A DNA stretch of 28,107 bases from positions 1 through 28,107 of the forward strand of contig CALBGL010000089.1 in NCBI GenBank assembly GCA_937892735.1, written 5' to 3'. The stretch is from an uncultured Clostridia bacterium. GTDB lineage: Bacteria > Bacillota > Clostridia > Lachnospirales > Bianqueaceae. The notes below the pieces were generated by a model, which saw nothing but the letters and a program-made list of their open reading frames with translations, did not search any database and was not told the DNA's origin. This document shows positions 1 to 8,262 of the stretch, piece after piece. Each line of letters begins with the position of its first letter. The first letter of the stretch is position 1. Made by a program: the position numbers and the translations under genes.

Positions 1-690
1 TTTAAAACAGAATTATATGCAGACTCGAAAAAAGTGAGTCCCAGTCTTGCAGGATAGCGTATAAAGTTAGTAGGTGAAGTTCTTTTCAGAGTAGAATTAT
101 ACGCAGTCTCTCGAAAGGCGCGTCCCAGCCTTGCAGGATAGCGTACAAAGTTGGCAGATAAAGTTCTCTTTAGAACAAAATTGTACGCGGTCTCCCGAAA
201 GGCGCGTCTCAGAATCGCAGGATAGCGTATAAAGTTGGCAGATAAAGTTCTCTTTAGAACAAAATTGTACGCGGTCTCCCGAAAGGCGCGTCCCAGCCTT
301 GCAGGATAGCGTACAAAGTTAGTAGGTGAAGTTCTTTTCAGAGTAGAATTATACGCAGACTCGTGATAGGCGCATCCCAGAATCGCAAGATGGCGTACAA
401 AGTTGGCAGATAAAGTTCTCTTTGGAACAAAATTGTACGCGGTCTCCCGAAAGGCGCATCCCAGAATCGCAAGATGGCGTACAATTTATAGGAGATATGT
501 TCTGAATTATACGCAGTCTCGCGAAAGGTACGTCGCAGCATCGCAGAGCAGCGTATAAAGTTGGCAGGCGAAGTTCTTTTTAGAATAGAATTATACGCAG
601 TCTTGCGAGAGCGCATCCCAGAATCGCAGGATAGCGTACAATTTATAGAGACTATGTTCCTTTTAGAACTGAGTTATACGCAATCCAGCT
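1..690. repeat. 84-bp tandem repeat array (about 8 units), truncated by window edge
   Basis: The same landmark (AATTRTACGC) recurs at about 11, 95, 179, 263, 347, 431, 505, 589 and 672, so the period is 84 bp with one 74-bp unit (431-504) and a decayed last unit. Each unit holds a dyad GCGTAYAA...TTRTACGC with arms about 32 bp apart (first at 57-64/97-104), often with an inner hairpin GTTCT-CTTT-AGAAC. Between dyads is a second, weaker dyad around CCCGAAAGG...CCTTGCAGG. Units come in at least two sub-types that alternate irregularly. 84 is a multiple of three, so a repeated minus-strand reading frame stays open by chance; it has no start or ribosome site. The function is unknown. Confidence 0.9.
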
Positions 691-849
691 ATTTTCTGAA
701 TCCGAATCTGGGAGGGTATTTATTTTCGGAAAATATAGTGTGAAGTTGCTGAAAATGTATTTTGGGATGCAGGAGGTTCTTTTTTGCAATGGAAGAATTA
801 TATTAGCAATGTACTATATTGAAATAAATTGAAAGATTGCAAAAAGAGC
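691..849. other. Intergenic stretch between repeat array and glycosidase operon
   Basis: AT-rich leader region with no supported gene. It contains AGGAGG at 771-776 followed by a five-codon ORF at 789-806, which is too short to call. TTTTTGCAATGGAAGAA at 781-797 resembles TTTTTGCAATGAAGAA at 8227-8242 in front of the AraC/importer divergent region, and might be a shared operator. Confidence 0.4.
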
Positions 850-878
850 TTGCATTTTTACGAGGAATATATTATAGT
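850..878 (+). promoter_or_regulatory. Sigma-A promoter of glycosidase operon
   Basis: TTGCAT (850-855), 17-bp spacer, TATAGT (873-878), 35 bp before the ATG of the fucosidase gene. The spacing is ideal and nothing else lies between it and the ribosome site AGGAGG at 901-906. Confidence 0.75.
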
Positions 879-913
879 AGGGGAGAGAAAAGCTTTCATG
901 AGGAGGAGCAACT

Positions 914-2257
914 ATGGATCCCAAACAGATGCCAAGAGAAATGACTGGCGCGGAACTGAAATCTATGCTCAAGAGCAGTATCAATTTCAAAAGCCTGGGC
1001 GGACTCAAAAGCGAGGAGCTCACCCTGCCGCCGGAAAAGAAGCAGTGGTGGCGGGATGCCAAGGTCGGTATGTTCATTCACTGGGGACTATACTCGATTC
1101 TGGGAAGAGGCGAGTGGGTGCGGTTCAATGAGCACATTCCGGAAGAAGAGTATGCGAAGCTGGCGGATGAATTTACCGGTGAGAACTGCAATATGGAAGA
1201 ATGGGCGCAGTTGGCCGAGGATATGGGAGCCAAGTACATGGTGATGGTAGCGAGACATCACGATGGGTTTGCGTTATGGGATAGTCCCGGAAGCTATCAG
1301 GGATTTACCACCATGAATACGGCATCGCATAGGGACTACATACGCGAGTACACAGAAGCGGCCAGAAGGCATAATCTGCGGGTAGGCATTTATTATTCCA
1401 ACATGGACTGGCGGTTTCCGGGTTATTTTGATCCCAAGGGCAAGCCAGAGAGCGCGGCGGCCATGAAGAAGCAGGCTTATGATCAGATTGCGGAACTTTG
1501 CGGCCGTTATGGTAAGGTGGATATTCTCTGGTATGATGGCTCCTGGCTCAATCACAGCGGCAGCGATACTACAGCGGCATGGCTTTGGGAGCCTGTAAAG
1601 CTGAATTTGCTGGCGCGAAGCTTTAATCCTGATTTGCTGATCAATCCCCGGTCTGGTTGGGAAGGGGATTTCTATTGTGATGAAGGTTCTCACGAGATTA
1701 CAGGTAAGATCATTCCTGTACCGTGGGAAAAGAACATGTGCGTCTGTTCAGGCGCCTCCTGGGGATGGATGGCCAATGACCCGGTGTCCGATCTGGACTG
1801 GCTGATTCATATGTTGGTTGATGTGGTGACCAGAGACGGCAATATTCTGTTCAATGTAGCGCCGGATGGCAAGGGGGCTATACCGGAAGCGGTACAGAAC
1901 CGCGTGCGGGAACTGGGACAGTGGCTGAAAGAAAACGGCGACAGCATCTATGGAACGCGCGGCGGCCCGATAGAGCCCGTAGACAAGGTCTATGGTAGCA
2001 CCAGCAAGGGGCAGAATATTTATCTGCATATTCAGGATCCTGCGGTGTTTGCAGACTGTACGGTGCCCCTCGCGGGATATCGTGTGCTCGGCTGCAGCTA
2101 TCAGGGCGAGACGGTAGCGTATACGCAGGATGGGGATAACCTGAAGATCACATTGCCAGCAGGACTTCCTAAGCAGGCGGATACGATCATCCGGCTGCAG
2201 GTGGATCGTCCAGTAGAACCTGAGAAAGACGCGGATGTGTATTTTACAGGAAAGTGA
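914..2257 (+). CDS. GH29 alpha-L-fucosidase
   Basis: 447-aa glycoside hydrolase family 29 protein that would release terminal alpha-L-fucose from glycans. The GH29 barrel signatures are visible in order: WWRDAKVGMFIHWG (45-58), ARHHDGFALW (113-122), a YGKVDILWYDGSW stretch whose Asp208 matches the family nucleophile (WFDG motif), and SWGW (282-285). The general acid is poorly conserved in GH29 and I do not assign it. There is no signal peptide, so it should act in the cytoplasm on imported oligosaccharides. The ATG at 914 is chosen because AGGAGG lies 7 bp upstream. It is first in an operon with a beta-galactosidase 10 bp downstream. Linkage preference cannot be read from the sequence. Confidence 0.9.
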   Translation: MDPKQMPREMTGAELKSMLKSSINFKSLGGLKSEELTLPPEKKQWWRDAKVGMFIHWGLYSILGRGEWVRFNEHIPEEEYAKLADEFTGENCNMEEWAQLAEDMGAKYMVMVARHHDGFALWDSPGSYQGFTTMNTASHRDYIREYTEAARRHNLRVGIYYSNMDWRFPGYFDPKGKPESAAAMKKQAYDQIAELCGRYGKVDILWYDGSWLNHSGSDTTAAWLWEPVKLNLLARSFNPDLLINPRSGWEGDFYCDEGSHEITGKIIPVPWEKNMCVCSGASWGWMANDPVSDLDWLIHMLVDVVTRDGNILFNVAPDGKGAIPEAVQNRVRELGQWLKENGDSIYGTRGGPIEPVDKVYGSTSKGQNIYLHIQDPAVFADCTVPLAGYRVLGCSYQGETVAYTQDGDNLKITLPAGLPKQADTIIRLQVDRPVEPEKDADVYFTGK

Positions 2258-2267
2258 GGAAGAAACC

Positions 2268-4280
2268 ATGTATTATGGGGTGGCATATTATCCGGAACAG
2301 AAGACGCCGGATGATCTTAAAAAAGACATCCGGCTGCTCATAGAGTCCGGAATCAATACGGTGCGGATGGGCGAGTTCGCCTGGTGTCGTTTCGAGCCAC
2401 AGGAGGGTGAGTATCATTTTGAATGGCTGGATCCTGTAGTGGAAGAACTGGGGAAAGCGGGGATCTATACGGTGATCTGCACGCCAACGTCCTGTCCGCC
2501 TGCCTGGATGTGCGAGAAGTATCCAGAGATTCTCTATGTGGACAATCGCGGTGTCACGCGTCCCTTTGGCGGCAGACGGCATTACTGCTATACCAATGAG
2601 AAATATCGCGAGCTTTCCCGCATCATTGCGGAAAAAATCGGCGAGCATTATGGGCAAAATCCCTATGTGCTGGGATTCCAGATCGACAACGAACCGGCGC
2701 AGGAGGCGACGGGACGATGCCATTGTCCGGCCTGTCAACAGGCGTTTCGGAAATGGATCGAATCCCGGTATCATACGGTGGAGGAGTGGAATCAGCGGAC
2801 GGGCAGCGTGTTCTGGTCGCAGGAACTTTCCAGTTTCTCTCAGGTGTATACGCCGGTGACGACAATAGAGCCCCACGGGATTGACGCGGTGCCTGTACAT
2901 TTCGAGAATCCGTCCATGCGGTTGGAGTTCGAGCGGTTCAGCAGCCAGCAGCAGATCGATTATCAGGAGATCCAGACACGCGTGCTGAAAAAATACACGG
3001 ATAAGCCAGTGACTACCAACGGAACCGGGCTGGCTACGAATAGTATCGACTACTTTGAAAGTTTTAAGACACTGGATCGATATGCGTTCGACTTCTATCC
3101 GGGCATGCGTCACAGTAAGATCGATTCGTTTGCGTATGGCTTCGCCAGAGGGGTCAAGAAGGACACGCCCTTCTGGATTCTGGAATTCATGTCCGGCGGC
3201 GGCCATGGGCTCCGGGGGCACGGCCGAGTGCAGACGCCGCCCAATACATTGAAACAGGCGGTAGTACAGGCGATGGCGCATGGCGCCGAAATGATGCTGC
3301 ATTTCCAGTTTCGGACATTCCCTTATGGAGCAGAGCAGCTGAACTATGCCATTGTAGACATAGACGGCGTACCGCGCAGAAGATATCGGGAGATGCAGGA
3401 GACGGCGGCGGTCTTAAAGCAATTGGCTCCGTATGAGAAGGCCATGATGCATAATGAGGTCGGAATCGTCTTCGATTACGATGCCTATTGGGCGCTGGCC
3501 ATTAAGCCGGTCAATGAGAATTTCCGGTATCTTGCGTTCTGCAACCAGTTCTACAAGCTGCTGAACGAGATGGGGCATACGAGCGATGTGATCAGCCTGG
3601 ACGCGGATTGGAGCGCGTACAAGATGATCGTCGTGCCTTCGCTTTTTGTTATGCGGGAGTCTTACCGGCAGAAGATGAAGGAATATGTGAAAAATGGCGG
3701 TACACTCATCGCTACGTTCCTGACCAGTGTGAAGAACGTGGATAACACAGGGTATATCGAGAACCTGCCTGCGGGACTCACGGATCTGTTTGGCGTGACC
3801 GTACAGGAGGTGGAGCCCGTGGATGGCAGGAGCCGGTCACACATGAAGCTTTCTCTGGTGTCTGGCGAAGTGACCTGCGAAGACGTCTACTGGTCCGAGC
3901 TGCTGGAAGGATCTGCGCAGATGGTGGGAACTTATTTGGAGGATTATAAGGCGGGATGCGGTGTCATTGCCAAGAATACCTACGGAAAGGGGACGGCCTG
4001 GTACTTAGGGACGATGCCGGAGGAGAAAACGGCTTCCCAGCTTCTGGCAGAGATCGTCCAGGAGGCGGGACTGACTCCCATGAAAATCCAGGTGCCATCT
4101 GGCTGCGAAGTGGTTCGCAGAGAGCTGGATGGCAAGAAGCTCTATTACGTATTCAATTTCAATGCGGAACCGGTGCAGGCCGTCTGGCAGGGGACTCTGC
4201 GGGATGTGCTGAGCAGGGAGGCGCATGAGAATGGCGCGCAGGTAACGCAGGATGGATTTTTGATCTTACAGGAGGACTAA
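2268..4280 (+). CDS. GH42 beta-galactosidase
   Basis: 670-aa family GH42 enzyme, close to the usual length, predicted to cleave terminal beta-D-galactosides in the cytoplasm (no signal peptide). It opens with the classic YYGVAYYPEQ and the GINTVRMGEFAWCRFEPQEG stretch. The acid/base Glu142 sits in GFQIDNEP and the nucleophile Glu306 in FWILEFMSGG. A zinc-site set equivalent to that of the Thermus enzyme is intact (Cys107, Cys151, Cys153, Cys156). The C-terminal part (about 390-600) is the glutamine-amidotransferase-like trimerisation domain, followed by a small beta domain. I start it at ATG 2268, after a GAGGAAG ribosome site; an in-frame ATG at 2235 would overlap the fucosidase gene and precede the conserved N-terminus. 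It is co-transcribed with the fucosidase and the next gene. Confidence 0.93.
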   Translation: MYYGVAYYPEQKTPDDLKKDIRLLIESGINTVRMGEFAWCRFEPQEGEYHFEWLDPVVEELGKAGIYTVICTPTSCPPAWMCEKYPEILYVDNRGVTRPFGGRRHYCYTNEKYRELSRIIAEKIGEHYGQNPYVLGFQIDNEPAQEATGRCHCPACQQAFRKWIESRYHTVEEWNQRTGSVFWSQELSSFSQVYTPVTTIEPHGIDAVPVHFENPSMRLEFERFSSQQQIDYQEIQTRVLKKYTDKPVTTNGTGLATNSIDYFESFKTLDRYAFDFYPGMRHSKIDSFAYGFARGVKKDTPFWILEFMSGGGHGLRGHGRVQTPPNTLKQAVVQAMAHGAEMMLHFQFRTFPYGAEQLNYAIVDIDGVPRRRYREMQETAAVLKQLAPYEKAMMHNEVGIVFDYDAYWALAIKPVNENFRYLAFCNQFYKLLNEMGHTSDVISLDADWSAYKMIVVPSLFVMRESYRQKMKEYVKNGGTLIATFLTSVKNVDNTGYIENLPAGLTDLFGVTVQEVEPVDGRSRSHMKLSLVSGEVTCEDVYWSELLEGSAQMVGTYLEDYKAGCGVIAKNTYGKGTAWYLGTMPEEKTASQLLAEIVQEAGLTPMKIQVPSGCEVVRRELDGKKLYYVFNFNAEPVQAVWQGTLRDVLSREAHENGAQVTQDGFLILQED

Positions 4281-4281
4281 A

Positions 4282-6993
4282 ATGAGAACAGCGTGTATCA
4301 TTCTGGAGGCATCCGGCAACAAGAGAATCGCAACCGGGATGTCCTATCTGGAGGAGAGCCTGCGGAAAGCAGGGTATGAGATTGTCAAGGTTTCAGAGAC
4401 AGAGGCAGCGCCATATCGCGACTTGCCCGGCATGAAGATCTATGCGGGGGATAGGAGAGTCAGCACGTTTCTGCAGGATCTGGAGCAGAAAGAGCTGCTC
4501 TTGTATCACTGTCCCGTGCCCGAGGGAGAGGGTTTCTATCTGAGCACGGTAGCAGGCGGCCTGACGGTGGTTTCAGGCGGCAGCGACACGGGGACGATGT
4601 ATGGTTTGCTGGAACTTTCCGAGCGGATTGACGAAGCGGGCGAGATTCCCTATGAGCTGGCTTTTGGAGACGCGCCGGTGTATAAACTGAGAGGCCCGGT
4701 CCTAGGGCTGCAGAAGACGAAGATCGAGGCGCCGAGAAGAACTTATGAGTATCCGATCACACCGGATCGGTTCCCCTGGTTCTATGACAAGGCACAGTGG
4801 GAAGAATACTTGGATATGATGGTGAAAAACCGGTGTAATGTATTGTATATCTGGAGTGGACATCCCTTTGCATCGCTGGTGAAGGTGCCGGATTATCCGG
4901 AGGCGCTGGAAGTCACCGAGGAAGAACTGCAGTTAAATCATGATGTCTTCATGTGGCTGACGGAGGAGTGTGATCGCCGGGGTATCTGGGTCGTACTCAA
5001 GTTCTATAATATCCATATCCCCTACGAGTTTGCAGTCTATCATGGTCTGGATCCACACCAAAGCAGCATTCATCCCTTGGTGGCGGACTATACTCGTAAG
5101 TCCATCGCGGAGTTTATTAAGTCCTATCCGCATATCGGACTGATGGTCTGCCTGGGCGAGGCGCTGCGCGGTCTGGCGGCGAAGACGGAATGGTTCGTGA
5201 AGACGATCATTCCCGGAGTGAAGGATGGGATCGAGGCAGCCGGTCTGACAGAAGAACCGCCGATCATCCTGCGCGGTCATGATTGCGATCCGATCGACGC
5301 CATGCAGCAGGCGATGCCTCTGTATTCGAATCTGTATACGATGTGGAAATATAATGGAGAGGGCCTGACGACCTATCAGCCCAGAGGCAACTGGCAGAAG
5401 GAGCACCAGATGCTGTCTTCTATCGGGACAACGCATATCATCAACGTGCATATCGTAGCCGATTTGGAGCCGTTCCGCTATGGTGCGCCCGCTTTTATCC
5501 AGAAGTGTATGCAGGCAGGCAAGTACCGCCTGGGCAGCAATGGACTGCATCTGTATCCGTTGTTCTACTGGGATTGGCCCTATTCGCCGGATAAGAAGGA
5601 ACAGCGGCTTTATCAGGTGCGTCGGGACTGGATGTGGTACGCGGCCTGGTTCCGGTACGCCTGGAATCCGGATCGCGGTGAGAAGACGGAGAAACTGTAC
5701 TGGCAGGATCAGATGGTGAAGCATTATGGCTGCAGCCCAGAGGATGCGGCAGCTATGCTGGAGGCCATCGAGTCGGCGGGACAACTGGCGCCCCGAAACC
5801 TGCGCCGTATCGGCATTACCGAGGGAAATCGTCAGACTTGGAGCCTCGGGATGACCCTGAGCGAGATGACCAATGTGGTACGCTATCGTCCGAACCTGGA
5901 GCTGTGGCATTCTGTAGGCGGACAGGGGGAGCAGCCGGATGAATATGTGCAGAAGAAGGTGAAGGGAGAGCCGCATCTGGGCGAGACGCCGCCGGATATG
6001 ATTGCGGATACCGATTATTTCGCCAAGAAGGCCATGGACGCGGTAGAAAAGGCGGGGAAGACGATGACGACAAACCGCGACGAGTACGAGATGTGGAAAA
6101 CGGATATCGAAGCACTTGCGCTCCTGACCGATTCCTATAATCGCAAACTGGAGGCGGCTCTCCTGATTCTGGAGTATAAGTATACGATGAATCAGGATCT
6201 GAAGGGAGATCTCAGGCTGCTGGATCAGGCGAAGGAATATCTGAAAAAGAGCCTGGAAGCGTATCAAAAGTTGGCGGAGTTGACGGACAAGACTTATCTG
6301 TATGCCAACAGCATGCAGACGCCGCAGCGTAAGATCCCCTTCGAGAACGGCGAGCTGTATGGTCACTGGATCCAGTGCCTGCCGGAGTACGAGAAGGAAT
6401 ACGCAAACTTCGCGAGGCATCTGGATGAGATGCATCAGGGCGTATACCCGAAGATGCAGGTGGTGGACGAGTCGGATGTGAAGCCGTTGACGCCGGCGCC
6501 GTATACGCTGTTGTCTGCGGAGTACGAGAGCTATCCGATTCGTAAGGGAGAAGTGGTGTTCACGGATTCCGGCGTGAAGATCGAACAGGTGATTCCAGAG
6601 GTAGAGGGACTGGTCGGCGTCCGGTTCTCGCATGATACGGCAATCGGAGGGGGCATCAAGATCAAAGTGGATCTGCCCCAGGATTCCAAGGTGCTGATTG
6701 GATACTTCAAGGATAAGGCGGTTCAGTGGATGCAGGTACCGGATCTGGAAACCAATACGCACGCGGACGATCGCGGAGGGCTGACGCCTGTTTACAAGAA
6801 CGCGATGAAGGTACAGGGGTGCCCTGTGATGGACTTTCATATGTTCCGCTACGAGAAGGGCGTGCACGAGATCAGTTTCGATAATGGTGGCTTTGTATTT
6901 GCGGGTGTGATTCGGGCGGATGAACCAGTGACGCCACGAAATGCGGATATGGCTGACGAGACTTTGGAGACGTTGGATTGGATGTACGAATAA
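4282..6993 (+). CDS. Unassigned 903-aa glycoside hydrolase-like protein (GH67/GH20-type N-terminal fold)
   Basis: Large cytoplasmic protein without a signal peptide, third in the glycosidase operon, 1 bp after the GH42 stop with GGAGG 6 bp upstream. Residues 1-125 look like the alpha/beta domain that precedes the barrel in GH67/GH20-type enzymes, ending in the typical GGLTVVSGGSDTGTMYGLLEL (93-112). Residues about 135-480 look like a TIM barrel, with a possible catalytic Glu293 in VCLGEAL and further acidic or aromatic clusters (RGHDCDP 331-337, YWDWPY 429-434). Residues about 500-720 appear mostly helical and about 730-890 form a beta-rich domain. I cannot place it in a characterised family; alpha-glucuronidase- or galacturonidase-like activity is one possibility. 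The operon context implies action on an oligosaccharide bearing fucose and/or galactose. Confidence 0.7.
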   Translation: MRTACIILEASGNKRIATGMSYLEESLRKAGYEIVKVSETEAAPYRDLPGMKIYAGDRRVSTFLQDLEQKELLLYHCPVPEGEGFYLSTVAGGLTVVSGGSDTGTMYGLLELSERIDEAGEIPYELAFGDAPVYKLRGPVLGLQKTKIEAPRRTYEYPITPDRFPWFYDKAQWEEYLDMMVKNRCNVLYIWSGHPFASLVKVPDYPEALEVTEEELQLNHDVFMWLTEECDRRGIWVVLKFYNIHIPYEFAVYHGLDPHQSSIHPLVADYTRKSIAEFIKSYPHIGLMVCLGEALRGLAAKTEWFVKTIIPGVKDGIEAAGLTEEPPIILRGHDCDPIDAMQQAMPLYSNLYTMWKYNGEGLTTYQPRGNWQKEHQMLSSIGTTHIINVHIVADLEPFRYGAPAFIQKCMQAGKYRLGSNGLHLYPLFYWDWPYSPDKKEQRLYQVRRDWMWYAAWFRYAWNPDRGEKTEKLYWQDQMVKHYGCSPEDAAAMLEAIESAGQLAPRNLRRIGITEGNRQTWSLGMTLSEMTNVVRYRPNLELWHSVGGQGEQPDEYVQKKVKGEPHLGETPPDMIADTDYFAKKAMDAVEKAGKTMTTNRDEYEMWKTDIEALALLTDSYNRKLEAALLILEYKYTMNQDLKGDLRLLDQAKEYLKKSLEAYQKLAELTDKTYLYANSMQTPQRKIPFENGELYGHWIQCLPEYEKEYANFARHLDEMHQGVYPKMQVVDESDVKPLTPAPYTLLSAEYESYPIRKGEVVFTDSGVKIEQVIPEVEGLVGVRFSHDTAIGGGIKIKVDLPQDSKVLIGYFKDKAVQWMQVPDLETNTHADDRGGLTPVYKNAMKVQGCPVMDFHMFRYEKGVHEISFDNGGFVFAGVIRADEPVTPRNADMADETLETLDWMYE

Positions 6994-7004
6994 CAAAAAA
7001 CAGG

Positions 7005-7045
7005 AAAAGGCGGTCGAGAGCAACAGGACTCTCGACCGCCTTTTT
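7005..7045 (+). terminator. Rho-independent terminator of glycosidase operon
   Basis: Perfect 16-bp stem including AAAAGGCGGTCGAGAG (7005-7020), an 8-nt loop, the complementary arm at 7029-7044 and a T run. It starts 12 bp after the stop of the 903-aa gene. The A run on the left makes it usable from the minus strand too. Confidence 0.95.
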
Positions 7046-7280
7046 ACGTGTGCACAATGCTTTGTGTTCTCGTATTCTGTTATGACATATGTAGCGAATC
7101 GTATATTACATGAGAATTTTTACAAAGCAAAACTCGTCAAAATATACTTGTTTTCAATCCGTGACGACTATGGATTCGACAAAATGAAATAAAAAGAGTA
7201 GATTTACAATGTATAAAGGTAAGATTTGCAATTGTAATGTAAAAAAGAAGTGATATAATTAAACCATCGGTACTATCTTG
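7046..7280. other. AT-rich intergenic region with an orphan promoter-like sequence
   Basis: No gene is supported here. TTGTAA (7232-7237), 16 bp, TATAAT (7254-7259) form a plus-strand promoter-like pair pointing into the 3' end of the minus-strand regulator gene. An inverted pair TTACAAT...ATTGTAA (about 7204-7238) lies just upstream. Both could be chance in AT-rich DNA. Confidence 0.35.
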
Positions 7281-8138
7281 TTAGGAGATGATTACGGTTC
7301 TATGATTCTGTAGGACATCTTCCTTGGGAGAAATACCGAAGCGCTTGACATAACAGCGGTAAAAATTGGAATAATCACCAAATCCGCTGTTCCGGAAGGC
7401 TTCTTGTATGGACATGCCGCTGTGGATTTTCTGGCGAGCAATGGTAAGACGCTTGATCAGTACATAGTCCCAGAGAGTCGTGCCGGTGATTTCCTTAAAT
7501 CTCTTGTTCATGTAAGACTTGCTGATGCTGAATTGTTGGCACAAATGATCCAGCGAGAGATCTTCCGTAAGATGTTGATTGATGAAAACGATGACATTTC
7601 GAATGGTATCGGAAACGCTCACGCCTAGGGAGACATTGGCATTTTGGGAGGTCTGAAGAAGACGACGCAGGGAGAAAAGGGCCGTGGAAAGGATGGCCAG
7701 AATGCTCTGACGCTGGTAGGCGACGGATTCTGTGTTTAAGGAACCAATGCCGGTGAAAAGATGCTTAAAATAGCTTTCTGCTTCGGAGGGCGGCGCGATT
7801 TGCGGAGCTGGCAAAGTGTGGATGAACGCATTCAAGACACCGCTGGGGTCGATCTCGCTTAAGATCTCAGCGCTGAACTGGATCGTGATTCTTTCATAGG
7901 TAGAATCGGTATCTACATGAGTCATGTGAGCGTCAATCGGATGAATCAGCAGGATGCATCCGGAGAAGATGGGATACTCAGCGCCTTCTATATAGTAAGA
8001 CCCTCGTCCGGATACAATGTAATCCAGTTCATACAGGTTGTGAACATGCATGCTGAATTGTGAAAAAGTGTCGGGATCATTGTGTTTATAGTCTAGAAAT
8101 AGGTCAGGCGTATCGAAGCGATACAAGCGGGTACTCAT
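7281..8138 (-). CDS. AraC/XylS-family transcriptional regulator
   Basis: 285-aa regulator. Residues about 28-90 form an AraC-type cupin sugar-sensing domain (HVHNLYELDYIVSGRGSYYI, then IHPIDAHM). Residues about 180-275 hold two helix-turn-helix motifs, including LSLDHLCQQFSISKSYMNKRF and the family signature SGFGDYSNFYRCYVKRFGISP. The minus-strand ATG at 8138 follows AAGGAGG at a 7-bp distance. It lies between the glycosidase operon and the importer operon and is divergent from the importer, so it most likely controls one or both in response to the imported sugar. It has its own sigma-A promoter (8207-8235). Confidence 0.93.
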   Translation of the reverse strand: MSTRLYRFDTPDLFLDYKHNDPDTFSQFSMHVHNLYELDYIVSGRGSYYIEGAEYPIFSGCILLIHPIDAHMTHVDTDSTYERITIQFSAEILSEIDPSGVLNAFIHTLPAPQIAPPSEAESYFKHLFTGIGSLNTESVAYQRQSILAILSTALFSLRRLLQTSQNANVSLGVSVSDTIRNVIVFINQHLTEDLSLDHLCQQFSISKSYMNKRFKEITGTTLWDYVLIKRLTIARQKIHSGMSIQEAFRNSGFGDYSNFYRCYVKRFGISPKEDVLQNHRTVIIS

Positions 8139-8206
8139 CGTAAAACCTCCTTATCACGAGTGGGGATGTATATTAAAAGCCGCGTAGTAATCTGCGCGCT
8201 GCCTTT

Positions 8207-8235
8207 ATTGTATCACAAAGAAGTCATTTTTGCAA
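8207..8235 (-). promoter_or_regulatory. Promoter of the AraC-family gene
   Basis: On the minus strand TTGCAA (8235-8230), a 17-bp spacer and TACAAT (8212-8207) lie about 70 bp before the regulator ATG. I see no good plus-strand sigma-A pair for the importer operon in 8139-8262, consistent with activator-dependent transcription. The motif TTTTTGCAATGAAGAA (8227-8242) covers the -35. Confidence 0.65.
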
Positions 8236-8262
8236 TGAAGAAGAAAGGAGAGCGGAGTTAAG

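Noticed and set aside
338..616. Minus-strand repetitive ORF (92 aa) inside the 84-bp array
   Set aside because: It is open only because the repeat is 28 codons long; there is no ribosome site and the frame breaks in neighbouring units.
1..690. CRISPR array
   Set aside because: Units are contiguous diverged 84-bp repeats without unique spacers, and no cas genes are nearby.
789..806. Five-codon leader ORF after AGGAGG
   Set aside because: The 12-bp spacing and tiny size give no support, and it lies upstream of the mapped promoter.
2244..3302. Minus-strand ORF (352 aa) opposite the GH42 gene
   Set aside because: It is an antisense shadow with no ribosome site and no recognisable protein features.
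4933..7023. Long minus-strand ORF (696 aa) opposite the 903-aa gene
   Set aside because: It is a shadow of a GC-rich coding frame. The plus-strand gene has a ribosome site, family features and a terminator, and the antisense frame crosses that terminator.
7404..7628. Plus-strand ORF inside the AraC gene
   Set aside because: It overlaps a convincing regulator gene in antisense and has no ribosome site.
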